Positions 1-9,339 of a DNA stretch of 64,000 nt are shown in pieces. The position numbers and the translations under genes are program-made. Source of the DNA: Trichomonas vaginalis G3 (taxonomy: Eukaryota > Parabasalia > Trichomonadida > Trichomonadidae); NCBI RefSeq assembly GCF_026262505.1, contig NC_067206.1:39011660-39075659 (forward strand), given 5' to 3'. The notes under the pieces are model-generated. The model was not told the origin of the DNA and did not search any database. It worked only from the letters and a program-made list of their open reading frames with translations. Position 1 is the first letter of the stretch; each line of letters opens with the position of its first letter.

Positions 1-120
1 CACCTGTTTTCTCACCCTCTTGAATTTTCATGAATTTTCATGAATTTTATATATTAATGTTTTCGCTAAGCCACTTTGTGCCGTCAGTCAGTCAGTCAGT
101 CAATGAAATTTACACCAAAA

Positions 121-175
121 ATAATGTTTAGGTGAAGAGGTGAGATCTCACCCGTTTTTTCACCTGTTTTCTAAC
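121..175. repeat. Palindromic spacer module (family 2)
   Basis: A TTTAGGTGAAGAGG tract leads into the perfect palindrome GGTGAGATCTCACC (139-152), followed by further TCACC copies. Related modules recur at 950-1010, 1140-1185, 2233-2520, 2650-2690 and 62930-63450. All lie between genes. The function is unknown; terminator, promoter or protein-binding site are all possible. Confidence 0.7.
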
Positions 176-256
176 ATCGTAGAAAACTCTCGAAAATCAT
201 GAATTTCCTTAAGATAGAAAAAATAAAGTTAGTTTTATTTTATTTATTTTTTTATT

Positions 257-883
257 TTGTATGTAAGAACAGAAATGACAAACATTGAGTTTGAAACAGT
301 TAGAAAGATAGACAATGACACCAAAGTGGTTAGAATCGGTGATTTAAACGTAAGATACTCAAAGAAATACAACAAATATTCTTTGTCAGACATTATATCT
401 CCATCTGGAAAGAAAGCAAAGGACTGGGTTAGAATTGCTTCTACTCAGAAATTTTTGACAAGAATCCTGAGCTTATGATATCAGTAGCATTTCATGGAAC
501 AAGAGCATATCTTATAGACAAAGTCTTATACCAATAGTTTTGTTATGGTTGACCCAGTTGTTGGATATAACTTCATAACTTATGGTTCATTCGATACGGA
601 ACGTTGCAGTGAAGGCTTACTTTACATCGTTCAGAAACCGAAGGACTTCAATACAAAGAGATATAAGATAGGAAGAACATATAATATAACTCAAAGATAT
701 GACAGTACAGTCAATAGAGTCAAGGTTGTGTTTGCTAATGATATGAGAGCTGCAGAAACAGAACTACTTGAAAAGTTTGAGAAAATGTATGGTGCTCCCA
801 TAAAAGGTAAAGAAACGTTTGAAGTAGATGAGATAGATAAAGCTATAAAATTATTTGACGAAGTTGCTGAAAAATACATGTAA
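257..883 (+). pseudogene. KilA-N plus T5orf172/MUG113-like protein
   Basis: The first part (from 257) reads like a KilA-N DNA-binding domain, with the pattern VRIGDLNVRYSKKYNKYSLSDI. The second part (to 883) carries YIVQKPKDFNTKRYKIGRT and a following ERxLLEKF-type helix, typical of the T5orf172/MUG113 GIY-YIG-like domain. This pairing is known from large DNA viruses and their relatives, where it is thought to act in DNA binding or processing. The two domains lie together behind an AT-rich TTTTTATTTTGTATG leader and form one broken gene (about one break). Assignment rests on motif recognition only. Confidence 0.55.
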
Positions 884-949
884 AGCGTTTATTTTTGGTC
901 TTTTGTGAAAATTCATGAAATTTGGTCATTTTTCACCAAAAAATAAAGT

Positions 950-1190
950 TTAGGTGAAGAGGTGAGATCTAACACGTTTTTTCACCTGTTTTTTCACCCT
1001 CTTGAATTTTGTATAAAAAGCAACCGCCGGAATTCAGACTGTTGCTATATTCTTCACAAAATGCTTGTTTTGAGGTCGAGCCACTTTTGGCTCCACCGTA
1101 TTCTTTCAACCAAAACTCATGAATTCAGCAAAAATAAAGTTTATGTTAGAATGTTAGATCTAACACGTTTTCTAACCACTTTTCTAACAT
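950..1190. repeat. Palindromic spacer modules between genes
   Basis: Two modules occur here. One is an imperfect GGTGAGATCTAACA form (961-974), followed by TTCACC repeats. The other is a perfect TGTTAGATCTAACA palindrome (1152-1165), followed by TCTAACC copies. The half-sites differ from the 139-152 module but symmetry is kept. Confidence 0.65.
1030..1115 (-). pseudogene. KilA-N gene relic
   Basis: The minus strand reads KEYGGAKSGSTSKQAF, nearly the same as KEYGRAKSGSTSKRAF in the KilA-N gene at 43112-43777. It is a short relic lying between two palindromic modules. It shows that families 1 and 2 share KilA-N genes. Confidence 0.6.
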
Positions 1191-1293
1191 GGTCTAAAAC
1201 TCTCGAAAATCATGAATTTTTGACATTTCCTTAAGATAGAAAAAATAAAGTTAGTTTTATTTTATTTATTTTTTTTTATTTTGTATAAAAGAT

Positions 1294-2232
1294 ATGATTT
1301 CAACAATCGGCACAACAACAATTCAAACAACAGCACCAAACTCTTTAGTCATGAATCCAACATCTATGTTAGTAGAAATGAAAAGCTTCATTCCTTCTTC
1401 ATATACTTTTGAAACAGAAATCCAGAAGATAAAGCAAGAACTTTTAACAAGTAATTTAGACTGTAGTGCGAAAGATGAAGAAAATGAACAGTATCTTTAT
1501 GAAATGGAGGACATTATTGACCATTTGCCTAAACGACCTGAAATCCAACAACAAAAACTCACTATTCCTGAATTTGACGAAATTGAAGTGAAACCAACTG
1601 ACTCAGTAGAAATTAAGAAGTTCATACGAAAGGTAAATTATGAATTCCTTGGTTTTCATTGCAACCATAAGGTTATGGACAAAGATTGCGATATGGTATA
1701 TAAGAATGTTTCTGACATATATAAATCTGAAGAATTTAAGACCTACGACAACTTTGTTTCGTTAGTTGCTGAATGTGTATGGCAGATAAGAGATAAAGAT
1801 AGAAGAGGTAAGGTATGGAATGAACAGATAAGACCCGCTATGTTTGAGATGAAGAGAGCAATTGACGCTTTAGTTGTTTTAGCTGGTTTTATTTCAATGT
1901 ATAACGCAAAAATGAACCCGCAATGTTCAAAATGTAAGGCAGCAATTAGGAAATATAACTACTCCGTCAAAGAGATAGAAAGAATGAGAAACGACTATGC
2001 AGACTTAAAGAAAGAAGTAGAGAAACCAGCAGAAGATAAAATGAACATGTTAGAATTTCTGAACAAAAACTATCCAACTGCTGACGATTTCCTATTATCT
2101 GACGTCAAGAAGAAGTATAAAGAAACCTTCGGCATAGTTAAAACATTCGATGTACTAAAAGAAGAAATAGAAGCTACAAAACTGTTTAAAGTCATGAACC
2201 ATCGCAACATATACCATGTAAAACGCTTGTAA
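1294..2232 (+). CDS. Uncharacterised element protein, 312 aa
   Basis: This is an open frame starting at an ATG just after a TTTTATTTTGTATAAAAG leader. I recognise no catalytic domain. A small CxxC pair (PQCSKCKAAIRKY, about residues 210-222) sits before a predicted coiled coil (about 225-250). The C-terminal 45 residues (DVKKKYKETFG...KVMNHRNIYHVKRL) look like a compact helical module, possibly DNA-binding. Palindromic modules bound the gene on both sides, the same setting as the KilA-N genes, so a regulatory or DNA-binding role is possible but unproven. Confidence 0.6.
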   Translation: MISTIGTTTIQTTAPNSLVMNPTSMLVEMKSFIPSSYTFETEIQKIKQELLTSNLDCSAKDEENEQYLYEMEDIIDHLPKRPEIQQQKLTIPEFDEIEVKPTDSVEIKKFIRKVNYEFLGFHCNHKVMDKDCDMVYKNVSDIYKSEEFKTYDNFVSLVAECVWQIRDKDRRGKVWNEQIRPAMFEMKRAIDALVVLAGFISMYNAKMNPQCSKCKAAIRKYNYSVKEIERMRNDYADLKKEVEKPAEDKMNMLEFLNKNYPTADDFLLSDVKKKYKETFGIVKTFDVLKEEIEATKLFKVMNHRNIYHVKRL

Positions 2233-2690
2233 ATAGTTATGTTAGAAAAGAGGTTAGAAAACGTGTTAGATCTCACCTCTTCACCTAAAATATATTTTTA
2301 TTGAATTCAGCAACAAAGTTCATGAGTTTTGTGTGTTTTGGACCATGTTAGAAAAGAGGTTAGAAAACGTGTTAGATCTCACCTCTTCACCTAAAATATA
2401 TTTTTATTGAATTCAGCAACAAAGTTCATGAGTTTTGTGTGTTTTAGACCATGTTAGAAAAGAGGTGAGAAAACGTGTTAGATCTCACCTCTTCACCTAA
2501 AATATATTTTTATTGAATTCAGCAACAAAATTCTGAGTATAATGGCATATGGCATGTGTCAAACCGTTGAGTTTTCACAAAATTCCAAAAATAACGTTTA
2601 CCATGTAAAACGCTTATAAAATAACTGAGGTGAAAAATTAGGTGAAAAAACAGGTGAAATCTCACCTCTTCACCTAAACATTATTTTTGA
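2233..2690. repeat. Tandem palindromic spacers, three long copies
   Basis: A unit of about 108 bp is repeated three times (about 2238-2340, 2344-2450, 2452-2530). Each contains ATGTTAGAAAAGAGGT, a GTTAGATCTCACC core, TTCACCTAAAATATATTTTTATTG and CAGCAACAAA. A fourth, diverged module follows at about 2630-2690. The block separates two plus-strand genes. It contains no convincing gene. Confidence 0.75.
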
Positions 2691-2699
2691 TGAAAAATG

Positions 2700-2852
2700 A
2701 CCAAATTTCATGAATTTCCTCATATGCTTGCTTCCCTCGGAAAACCGAGAGAAGAGATTCCGTATGAAAATCGCAAGAATTTGGCTCCTGGTTTGAAAGG
2801 ATATTATGTACATAGACTTCTTGTAAATGCTATTGCAATGTGGGCTTCACCT
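2700..2852 (+). pseudogene. Duplicated fragment of the downstream KilA-N-type gene
   Basis: The text encoding KGYYVHRLLVNAIAMWAS is almost the same as RGYYVHRLLVNAVAMWAS in the next gene, and the upstream TTCATGAATTTCCTCATATG is also shared. This is a partial tandem duplication of the 5' half of that gene. Confidence 0.6.
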
Positions 2853-2886
2853 AAAATATATTTTTATTGAATTCAGCACAAAAATC

Positions 2887-3570
2887 ATGAATTTCCTCAT
2901 ATGCTTGCTTCCCTCGGAAAACAGTGAAGAACAGCGAGTAAGTAAAAAACCCCAGTCGCCAAAACTCTATGAAAACAGTGAAGAACAGCGAGTAAGTAAA
3001 AAATCTTACTCGCCAAAACTCTATGAAAATCGTGAAAAATTGCCAAACGGTTTGAGAGGATATTATGTACATAGACTTCTTGTAAATGCTGTTGCAATGT
3101 GGGCTTCGCCTCGTTATGCTTGGTATATTTACAGACTTCTTGACGAAATTCATAGACAAGAACGTGAAGAGATGGAAAACAAGCTTGAAGCAAAAGACAA
3201 AAGCATACAGAAAAGAATACCACGTTCGGTACCAAAAGGTAAGGAAAAGAACTATAAGTATATGATTTATACTGAAGAGTTGGAGAAAGAAGAAGATAAA
3301 GATATGGTTATGTTGCATTTAGTCAGAAGAAACAACAAAAGCTTTTACGACCTTGCTAAGATTTACAAATCTGACAGAAATTGGTTCTATCGCGAAAACT
3401 TACCGATTTCAATGACTCCAAATGAAGATGTGAAACAAATAGTTCAAGATACTTTACCTCAAACACACTATGATATTAAAGGTTGTACAATTCTTACCTT
3501 CAAAGAAGATTTGCCATTGTTAAAGGAAAAAATAACAGAGTATTTTGACAACTTCAAACAAGTAGAGTAA
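2887..3570 (+). CDS. KilA-N family protein with DUF3627-like C-terminus
   Basis: The YYVHRLLVNAVAMWASPRYAW segment is the C-terminal part of a KilA-N domain. It is followed by a charged helix and a domain (YMIYTEEL...VMLHLVRRN...FYDLAKIYKSDRNWFYRENLP) resembling the DUF3627-like tail of viral KilA-N proteins. The ATG at 2887 is preferred over one at 2827 because the latter lies in the spacer repeat. A tandem SEEQRVSKKPQSPKLYEN repeat occurs near the N-terminus. The likely role is DNA-binding or regulation, inferred from the family. Confidence 0.55.
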   Translation: MNFLICLLPSENSEEQRVSKKPQSPKLYENSEEQRVSKKSYSPKLYENREKLPNGLRGYYVHRLLVNAVAMWASPRYAWYIYRLLDEIHRQEREEMENKLEAKDKSIQKRIPRSVPKGKEKNYKYMIYTEELEKEEDKDMVMLHLVRRNNKSFYDLAKIYKSDRNWFYRENLPISMTPNEDVKQIVQDTLPQTHYDIKGCTILTFKEDLPLLKEKITEYFDNFKQVE

Positions 3571-3602
3571 ATTGCACTCTTTATTTTTACGCTTGACTTC
3601 AG

Positions 3603-4179
3603 ATGGCTCAGGTAGCTCAATTAGGTAAATTGCCTCGTCAAATCCTTCTGGCATTCCGAGTCCTTCCTTCCGACAGGAAAATATTTTCCCGACAACTGAA
3701 AAAGTTTTTCCATCCGACAGGAAAAGTTTTTCCTTCCGACAGGAAAAAATTTTCCCGACAACTGGAAAAATTTTTCCCGACGACAGGAAGAACGCTTCCA
3801 GTTGTCCGTCCGTAAACCATTCAAATTTTCGAAAATTGAGAACTTTTTGGTCGAACTTCAGAAAAAGTTTTTCCTTCCGACAGGAAAAAATTTTCCCGAC
3901 AACTGGAAAAATTTTTCCCGACGACAGGAAGAACGCTTCCAGTTGTCCGTCCGTAAACCATTCAAATTTTCGAAAATTGAGAACTTTTTGGTCGAACTTC
4001 AGAAAAAGTTTTTCCATCCGACAGGAAAAAATTTTCCTTCCGACAGGAAGAACTCTTCCATCCGACAGGAAAAATTTTTCCTTCCGACAGGACACAAACG
4101 GATGACTGACGTTCCTCTTCCTGAATGCCTTCCAAAGCCAGAAGAACCGACAGCCCCAGCACCACAACAGACTTACTAA
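3603..4179 (+). repeat. CCGACAGGAAAA repeat expansion in a small gene region
   Basis: CCGACAGGAAAA and TTTTTCC half-units alternate many times, giving self-complementary stretches such as GGAAAAATTTTTCC. An 80-bp block (ACGCTTCCAGTTGTCCGTCC...) occurs twice (about 3789-3870 and 3930-4010). The edges still read like protein (MAQVAQLGKLPRQILLAF at the start, MTDVPLPECLPKPEEP at the end). The repeat has therefore probably expanded within a small gene. No function is recognised. Confidence 0.6.
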
Positions 4180-4198
4180 GACTAAACACTTAGATTTT

Positions 4199-5074
4199 TC
4201 AAGCTTGACTTTTTACAATTTGAACTTTGTTTGCGTAGATATGAATTCTGAAAGAAGTATGAGGGTCTTGTATGACTTTGTACTTCTCCCATAGTTCATG
4301 TCTGTCAAACTTACCTGCCATGGACTCTTTCATAAGTTCCATGAAATCGTCTTCGGAGAATCCGGGGAAAAGTATAATGTCAGTAAGTATTCTTTTAACA
4401 TCCTTACTTAAACTCTTTGCTGTCTGTACACAAATGACAACTGAGATGTTAAAGTGTCTGAGCTTCTTAAGAATTCGACACATATCTTGTTCTCTGTTCT
4501 TTAACAAAGGATGAGAAGCAAAGTCATCTAAGATAAGAAGACATCTATGAGGGTACGTTTTCCAATCGTAAGATTGCAATTTCTTCGAAATGTATTCTAT
4601 CTCTTTCTGTTTGTTTCTGAAGTGTTTCTTCTCTAATATTCTCTGCATTTCCTCATTTGGGTCTTTAAACTTCGAATTGACATACTCATTTATAGCATTA
4701 TACTTCAAAACTCTTCTTTGGTACTTCTTTATCCAATCTAACAACTCAGTATCCTTTATACATACTAACTTAGACTTCTTTATAATATCTTTGAACGAAT
4801 TGACGGTTTGGTCAAATTGACCAGAAGTACTACAAATAACAACTAACTCATAGAATGGGTTCTTCTCATCTAGTTCTTGTTGCTGTGCAGCCATTTTAAG
4901 ATAAGTGAAAGTCTTACCCGACCCAGGTGGTGCAATTAGACCTGTTATACCATTCTGAGCAAATAAGAACTTGTCATGTATAGGCTTTATCTGAGCATTT
5001 TCTAACTTCCTCTTGTTCTTGTTTAAAACATTCTCAAATTTCTTGTCAATGTCAGCAAACTTTTTTTCTAACAT
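4199..5074 (-). CDS. A32/FtsK-HerA-type genome-packaging ATPase
   Basis: This is a 291-residue open frame. It has a Walker A motif APPGSGKT (about residues 50-57), Walker B LLILDDF (about 180-186) and a following VVICVQTAK sensor-like strand. This is the pattern of the poxvirus A32/adenovirus-like packaging ATPases that Polintons carry. In viruses of this class it powers DNA entry into the capsid. Size and motif order fit the family. It heads the minus-strand virion block and is the best kept gene of this element. Confidence 0.85.
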   Translation of the reverse strand: MLEKKFADIDKKFENVLNKNKRKLENAQIKPIHDKFLFAQNGITGLIAPPGSGKTFTYLKMAAQQQELDEKNPFYELVVICSTSGQFDQTVNSFKDIIKKSKLVCIKDTELLDWIKKYQRRVLKYNAINEYVNSKFKDPNEEMQRILEKKHFRNKQKEIEYISKKLQSYDWKTYPHRCLLILDDFASHPLLKNREQDMCRILKKLRHFNISVVICVQTAKSLSKDVKRILTDIILFPGFSEDDFMELMKESMAGKFDRHELWEKYKVIQDPHTSFRIHIYANKVQIVKSQA

Positions 5075-5111
5075 ATTTTTTAGAAAAATTAAAATTTTTA
5101 TCTTTTAGAAA

Positions 5112-5564
5112 ATGTCTAGCGATTTCGCTATCTATATTCGAGACAAGCTTTTCGACAGCAAAACATCTGTCGACCATAAAATCTTACATAGTGTAAACAA
5201 GAAAGGTGAATTTGTTCTAAAGTTCTGTTTCTGGGAATATGACAAGAACCATAAACATTAAGCAGAGCAGTCTTAAAATTTGTCAATGACAGACTTGTTG
5301 ACAGAGATGACGCCGATTGGAAAGATGAAGTCCAACAAAAGTTCTTAGAATGCAAAGAAGACACATGCGCTGTTCTTGAAGATGAAATAGAAAACAGAAT
5401 AGAAGAGCTATTAAAGGACAAAGAACTTTTACATAAATATGGTTGCGCCAAATTTTGACATAACTCCACCAGAAAAGAAGAAGAAAGAAAAGAAAGAAAA
5501 GAAAGTAGAAGAAGAGAAGAAAGAACCAGAGCCAGTTCCAGAGAAAAAGAAATTTGACATGTAA
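5112..5564 (+). pseudogene. Small acidic/Lys-rich protein region
   Basis: The plus strand between two minus-strand genes encodes MSSDFAIYIRDKLFDSKTSV near 5112, followed by an acidic helical stretch. From 5439 there is a short Lys/Glu-rich frame (MVAPNFDITPPEKKKKEKK) ending at 5564. The region carries about one or two breaks. The proteins match nothing I recognise. Confidence 0.4.
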
Positions 5565-5579
5565 AAATAAAATTTTATT

Positions 5580-5998
5580 TTTAGAACATTTCTGGGTCAA
5601 TGTCAATGTTCTCTTCCTCTTTAGGAGTAAACACTGGCTTAGACTCTAAAATCTTTTTACCAATTTACCTTGAACTTCTACAACTTTAGACTCATAATAT
5701 TCATAGTCGTCTGTCTTCTTTGGTTCATAAGGTATAACAAGTTTGTATGCTTTGCCTTCTTTAAGGTTTGAGAACCTTCTGTCAAACTTTCTTTGACTGT
5801 TAACAAACCTTCTATGTCTAAGTCTTCAATTTCGCACCATTTTAGTCACAATAGCAAACTTAACTGGTTCGATGTTCCAAACTTTGCTGAATGAAGACTT
5901 TTCAAAATGGTAGAAGTAAACATTCAAATATGTGAATGGGTCTAGTTCTTCTTTAAGTCCTGACATGTACTTATTTACTGAGATGAATTTTGTCATCT
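5580..5998 (-). pseudogene. Small element protein, broken
   Basis: The minus strand starts MTKFISVNKYMSGLKEELDP and continues with recognisable coding texture (FAIVTK, AYKLVIPYEPKKTDDYEYY). It sits between the helicase and ATPase genes. No family is recognised and the copy has about two breaks. Confidence 0.4.
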
Positions 5999-6075
5999 TT
6001 TCTATCGGATAAAAAATATTTTTTTTTAAATTTACTCAGAAAAATTTTTCTTTGTATATACACCATTCTGTACGT

Positions 6076-7265
6076 CTAAAAGACTTTTGACATTTGCCAA
6101 GAATGTACGTTTAGAAGCTGCATATAACCATATTCTTGACAATATTGTTTATACGAATCGTACAATGACCTTTCATCTAATGACACAAAGTCAGTTTCAT
6201 CTATGAACAGTTCATAAACACTCTTGTTTGCTTCTAACAATGTTTGTCTCTCTTCGGTATGTGGAATTTGTCTTGGATTGAACTTAGAAATATCTAATGT
6301 CATGAAATATGAGAACAAGTGGTTGTAAAAGTCAGATGTCAAAGTTTCTGCTAAGTCGTCAAATATTCTGTATCTTGCATATGAGCTTCTGACGTTCTGA
6401 CAACTACATATCTTCTGTCAGAACTTTCTAACTTCATCGGAACAACATTGTTTGAAACCATAATGAAGTTTGCAACATTTTCACAAACTCTTTGGTCTTT
6501 ATACTTTCTTTCAACAACTCCAACTTTATCTGTTATAAGACTCTTCAAAGCATCTGAGTTCAAAACTTTTGTTGTATCTATACTTTGAAGTTCATTGCAA
6601 ACTATAAGTTTCATATTCTCAATTGAAGAGTTAAATTTACCGCAGATGTTTTCTAAGTTTGTCATATTAGGGTTCGAATAACCTTCTAACAGTTTGCACA
6701 AAATATCTGTAAAGAAAGTATTCTTACCAGTTCCTTGTTTTCCAATTATAATGAGAGCAGTTTCATTTTTAGCACTTGGATGTTGTAAGATGTTTGCAAA
6801 CCAACATAAGATATACTCATAAACCTTTTCGTTTCCATTGCATATAATTTCTTTGACATGGTCTAACCAAGCTTCTATAATATTTTCTTTCCATTCTACT
6901 TGTTCATATTTATATCCAGTGAAGATAGAATAGAAGTTTGGAGAAGGTGTATAAAACTTTATACCACGAACTGAAAAATCTTCAAGTTTTGACAATAAGA
7001 TATCCCAAGCATCTAACATCTTCATGCCAACTTGTACAACTTTTATTTTCTTAAGTTTCTGTCTACATTCTTGTTCAGACACTATTGTTGCTCTTGGTTT
7101 GTTAAAGACAACATCCCATTCTTTCATGACATAACATTCTGGGGCAGAGTCAACATAAATGACTAAACGTTTCAAATTCTCGACTGCTTTGTTATAGTCT
7201 CTAAATGGACACATATTTCTGAATGCTTGGAAGTCATAAAAATCTGAAACATCTATTCTGTACAT
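6076..7265 (-). pseudogene. Superfamily 3 (D5-like) replicative helicase
   Basis: The frame has Walker A GKQGTGKN, Walker B LIVCNEL and an SF3 motif C-like segment ANFIMVSNNVVPMKLESSDRRYVVV. It aligns by eye along its length with the helicase half of the primase-helicase at 44484-46796 (for example AWDILLSKLEDFSVRGI against AWDVLLNQLSSLTVKGV). Such helicases unwind DNA at element or viral replication origins. Only the helicase part is seen here. The gene has about one break. Confidence 0.75.
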
Positions 7266-7294
7266 TTTTATAAAAATAAAAAAATAATATTTTT

Positions 7295-8101
7295 TTATTC
7301 TTGACTTTGTTGTTGCATTTGTTCCATTTGTTGCATTTGTTGTTCTTGAGCTATTTGTTGTTGAAGTTGTTCTTGTAATACAATACTTTCACCAGTTGCA
7401 TCTTCCAATTCGAAACTTTCTGCCGTCATTGACAAATACATAGGACATAAAAGTTTTACAGGAACAAAGTTTGCGTCAACTAATGTCAACGTTATACTTG
7501 CCAAAGTGTTTGAGTTCACTAAGGTTGAAAATTCTGCATTCGAATGAACAATAGGCAAACCAGCAGAGAAAGTATTGTTTATACGCATAAGTATCTTTTG
7601 GTCATAATAGTTTCTGTCGACATTCGAATAACACTTTGAACCTAAGTTTGAAACAATATATAAGATTGGTGTGCTTAATGTCAATGGAATAGACATTCCT
7701 TGTATGACACCTTTTCCTGTTATAGGAAACTGTTGGTAGTAAAAACCAGAAATAAGTTTTGTATTATAGCTCATATCGTTTATAGTAAACTCAGTCGGAC
7801 ATCCAAACATAATGAAACCTGCTCTAGTTGCAGCACATGTTACACCCGTACTTAAAGTATTAAATAAGTCAACAAAACCTGTTGGTGGTATATCTGAGTA
7901 AGTATCTTCAAAGGAGTATTTTTTACCATTCACAACAATAAAGTCTTCTGGTGTCAAAAGAGCAAAACAGGCTTTAGTCGTCATTGTGTTTAAGGTTAGT
8001 TTACAATATCGTCCTTGAGGACTTTGTAAGTTTGTTGTTATAGAATTATATGACTCAGGGTTTTTAGTCGTAATAGTATAAACCATTATGTCTTCTGCCA
8101 T
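7295..8101 (-). CDS. Penton-like minor capsid protein (single jelly roll)
   Basis: This open frame of 268 residues is beta-rich, with alternating strands such as ITLTLVDANFVPVKLLCPMYLSMTAESFEL. That resembles the last strands of single-jelly-roll minor capsid proteins. The element-2 protein at 40333-41043 has the same layout (CFALLTPEDF against NPILLDPSDY; SITLTLVDANF against NIKFRITDLFD). The C-terminal 30 residues are a Gln/Met-rich tail. The start codon overlaps TAAATG. A role at capsid vertices is inferred from the family and from its place beside the capsid gene. Confidence 0.55.
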   Translation of the reverse strand: MAEDIMVYTITTKNPESYNSITTNLQSPQGRYCKLTLNTMTTKACFALLTPEDFIVVNGKKYSFEDTYSDIPPTGFVDLFNTLSTGVTCAATRAGFIMFGCPTEFTINDMSYNTKLISGFYYQQFPITGKGVIQGMSIPLTLSTPILYIVSNLGSKCYSNVDRNYYDQKILMRINNTFSAGLPIVHSNAEFSTLVNSNTLASITLTLVDANFVPVKLLCPMYLSMTAESFELEDATGESIVLQEQLQQQIAQEQQMQQMEQMQQQSQE

Positions 8102-8111
8102 TTATATATAT

Positions 8112-8342
8112 TTAAAAGTTTTTCTGAAAGTGGAGAAGAACTTCATCTAAACTTTCACATGGCGTTTCTTGAAGTTCTCTGTCTAAGAAGTTCAAATATT
8201 TTGTAAAGACATAGAACTTTCCTTTGTCTACACGAACAAACAAAACAGGGTCTTTCATATCGTTCAAAAGTGTGTAAAGTCCTTTACATGAAATAAAGTC
8301 TATATTATTTTTCTTCAAACATCTTTCAAGAAGTTTTGACAT
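8112..8342 (-). CDS. Small uncharacterised protein, 76 aa
   Basis: A compact alpha/beta small protein (MSKLLERCLKKNNIDFISCKG...) lies 10 bp from the penton-like gene and is read in the same direction. It is open throughout. No relative is recognised, including in the 34-54 kb Polinton. Its position suggests a virion-block accessory protein. Confidence 0.5.
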   Translation of the reverse strand: MSKLLERCLKKNNIDFISCKGLYTLLNDMKDPVLFVRVDKGKFYVFTKYLNFLDRELQETPCESLDEVLLHFQKNF

Positions 8343-8349
8343 TTTTACT

Positions 8350-8928
8350 TAGCAAATAAACTTTAATGAAATGTTGTGGTCGTCAAATATTTTTATAACG
8401 TCTGGGAAACTATACTTTAAGTTCAACGTTTCACCTCCTTTCATAACGTATATCTTGTCAATGACATATATATGAAACACCACAGCAACTAATGTCGGGT
8501 TCTATTTCTTTGATGTTTATATCGTCTGCCTCTGTCAAAAGTTTCAATAGTTCTTTCAAAACTTCATGAGGTGCAATGACATATGAGTTCACTTTTACAG
8601 GGTTGTGTTCGACCAAGTTTAACATTATACTTAAAGCTTGACAAATCTTCTCCTGAGTTTGAAGTTTGTCTTTCAGTTGTTGGTAGTCATTTCGAATATC
8701 TGCAACAGAACTTAAGTCTCTGTTAACTTCAGGATATGTTGGTTCTTTTACAGGAACAATTGTTATACCATCTTCGTCTTCGTATGGTTTCCCCACTTCA
8801 ACATCTCTGTCTTTGACATTGACAATAACACTTTGACTGTTTGTTTGAGTTGGTGAATTTAACTTCACATCTGCCACCGCCATTAAACCTTTTGAAACAC
8901 TTACGCTTCTATTTTTCGGAAATGACAT
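8350..8928 (-). pseudogene. Virion-block protein with SCCG motif
   Basis: The start MSFPKNRSVSVSKGL follows a TAAGTAAA leader. The protein has a basic N-terminus, an SVIVNVKDRDVEVG strand, a VKEPTYPEV segment, a coiled coil (about residues 75-100) and an ISCCG motif. The region at 39168-39838 in the family-1 Polinton has the same order: basic N-terminus, VKVNVSPE, EPVEIPTYP, then VSCCG. The two are therefore probably orthologous. The copy has about one break. Function is unknown; it lies among capsid genes in both families. Confidence 0.5.
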
Positions 8929-8946
8929 TTTACTTAGAATAAAAAG

Positions 8947-9063
8947 ATGGACGTATTTGAGTATCTCTTCGAATTGAAGCAAAACAAAGTTTATACTCAC
9001 AAACAATACAAATACATTGACAGAATAGTTCTTTATACAAAAATGGTAAATGTTATAGAATAG
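8947..9063 (+). CDS. Small ORF opposite the virion block
   Basis: A 38-residue frame, MDVFEYLFELKQNKVYTHKQ onward, starts 19 bp from the divergent start at 8928. Coding texture (AEPKYFHKARKLVYNEMVKVLE) continues to about 9150, so this may be part of a slightly longer, broken gene. No function is recognised. Confidence 0.3.
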   Translation: MDVFEYLFELKQNKVYTHKQYKYIDRIVLYTKMVNVIE

Positions 9064-9339
9064 CAATATTTGCTGAACCAAAATATTTTCATAAAGCAAG
9101 AAAGTTGGTATAACGAAATGGTGAAAGTTCTTGAAGCAGACAAAATATAACTTCAAAACTGACCGATATTACTAAAGGAAAGTTTTATACAATATTATGT
9201 CAAAACTGGCGTACTGTCAATATTTGACGGAGAGAAGTCAGTTCAAGAACAACTTACTGACCTGCTGCCAAAATCTGCTCGATGGAAGCTGTCGTTATGC
9301 CAATCTGAGGAGCCCCAGCAGGTTTCATCGAACGAATCT

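Noticed and set aside
962-1234. Plus-strand 90-aa frame
   Set aside because: It reads across palindromic spacers and an antisense KilA-N relic; no protein pattern.
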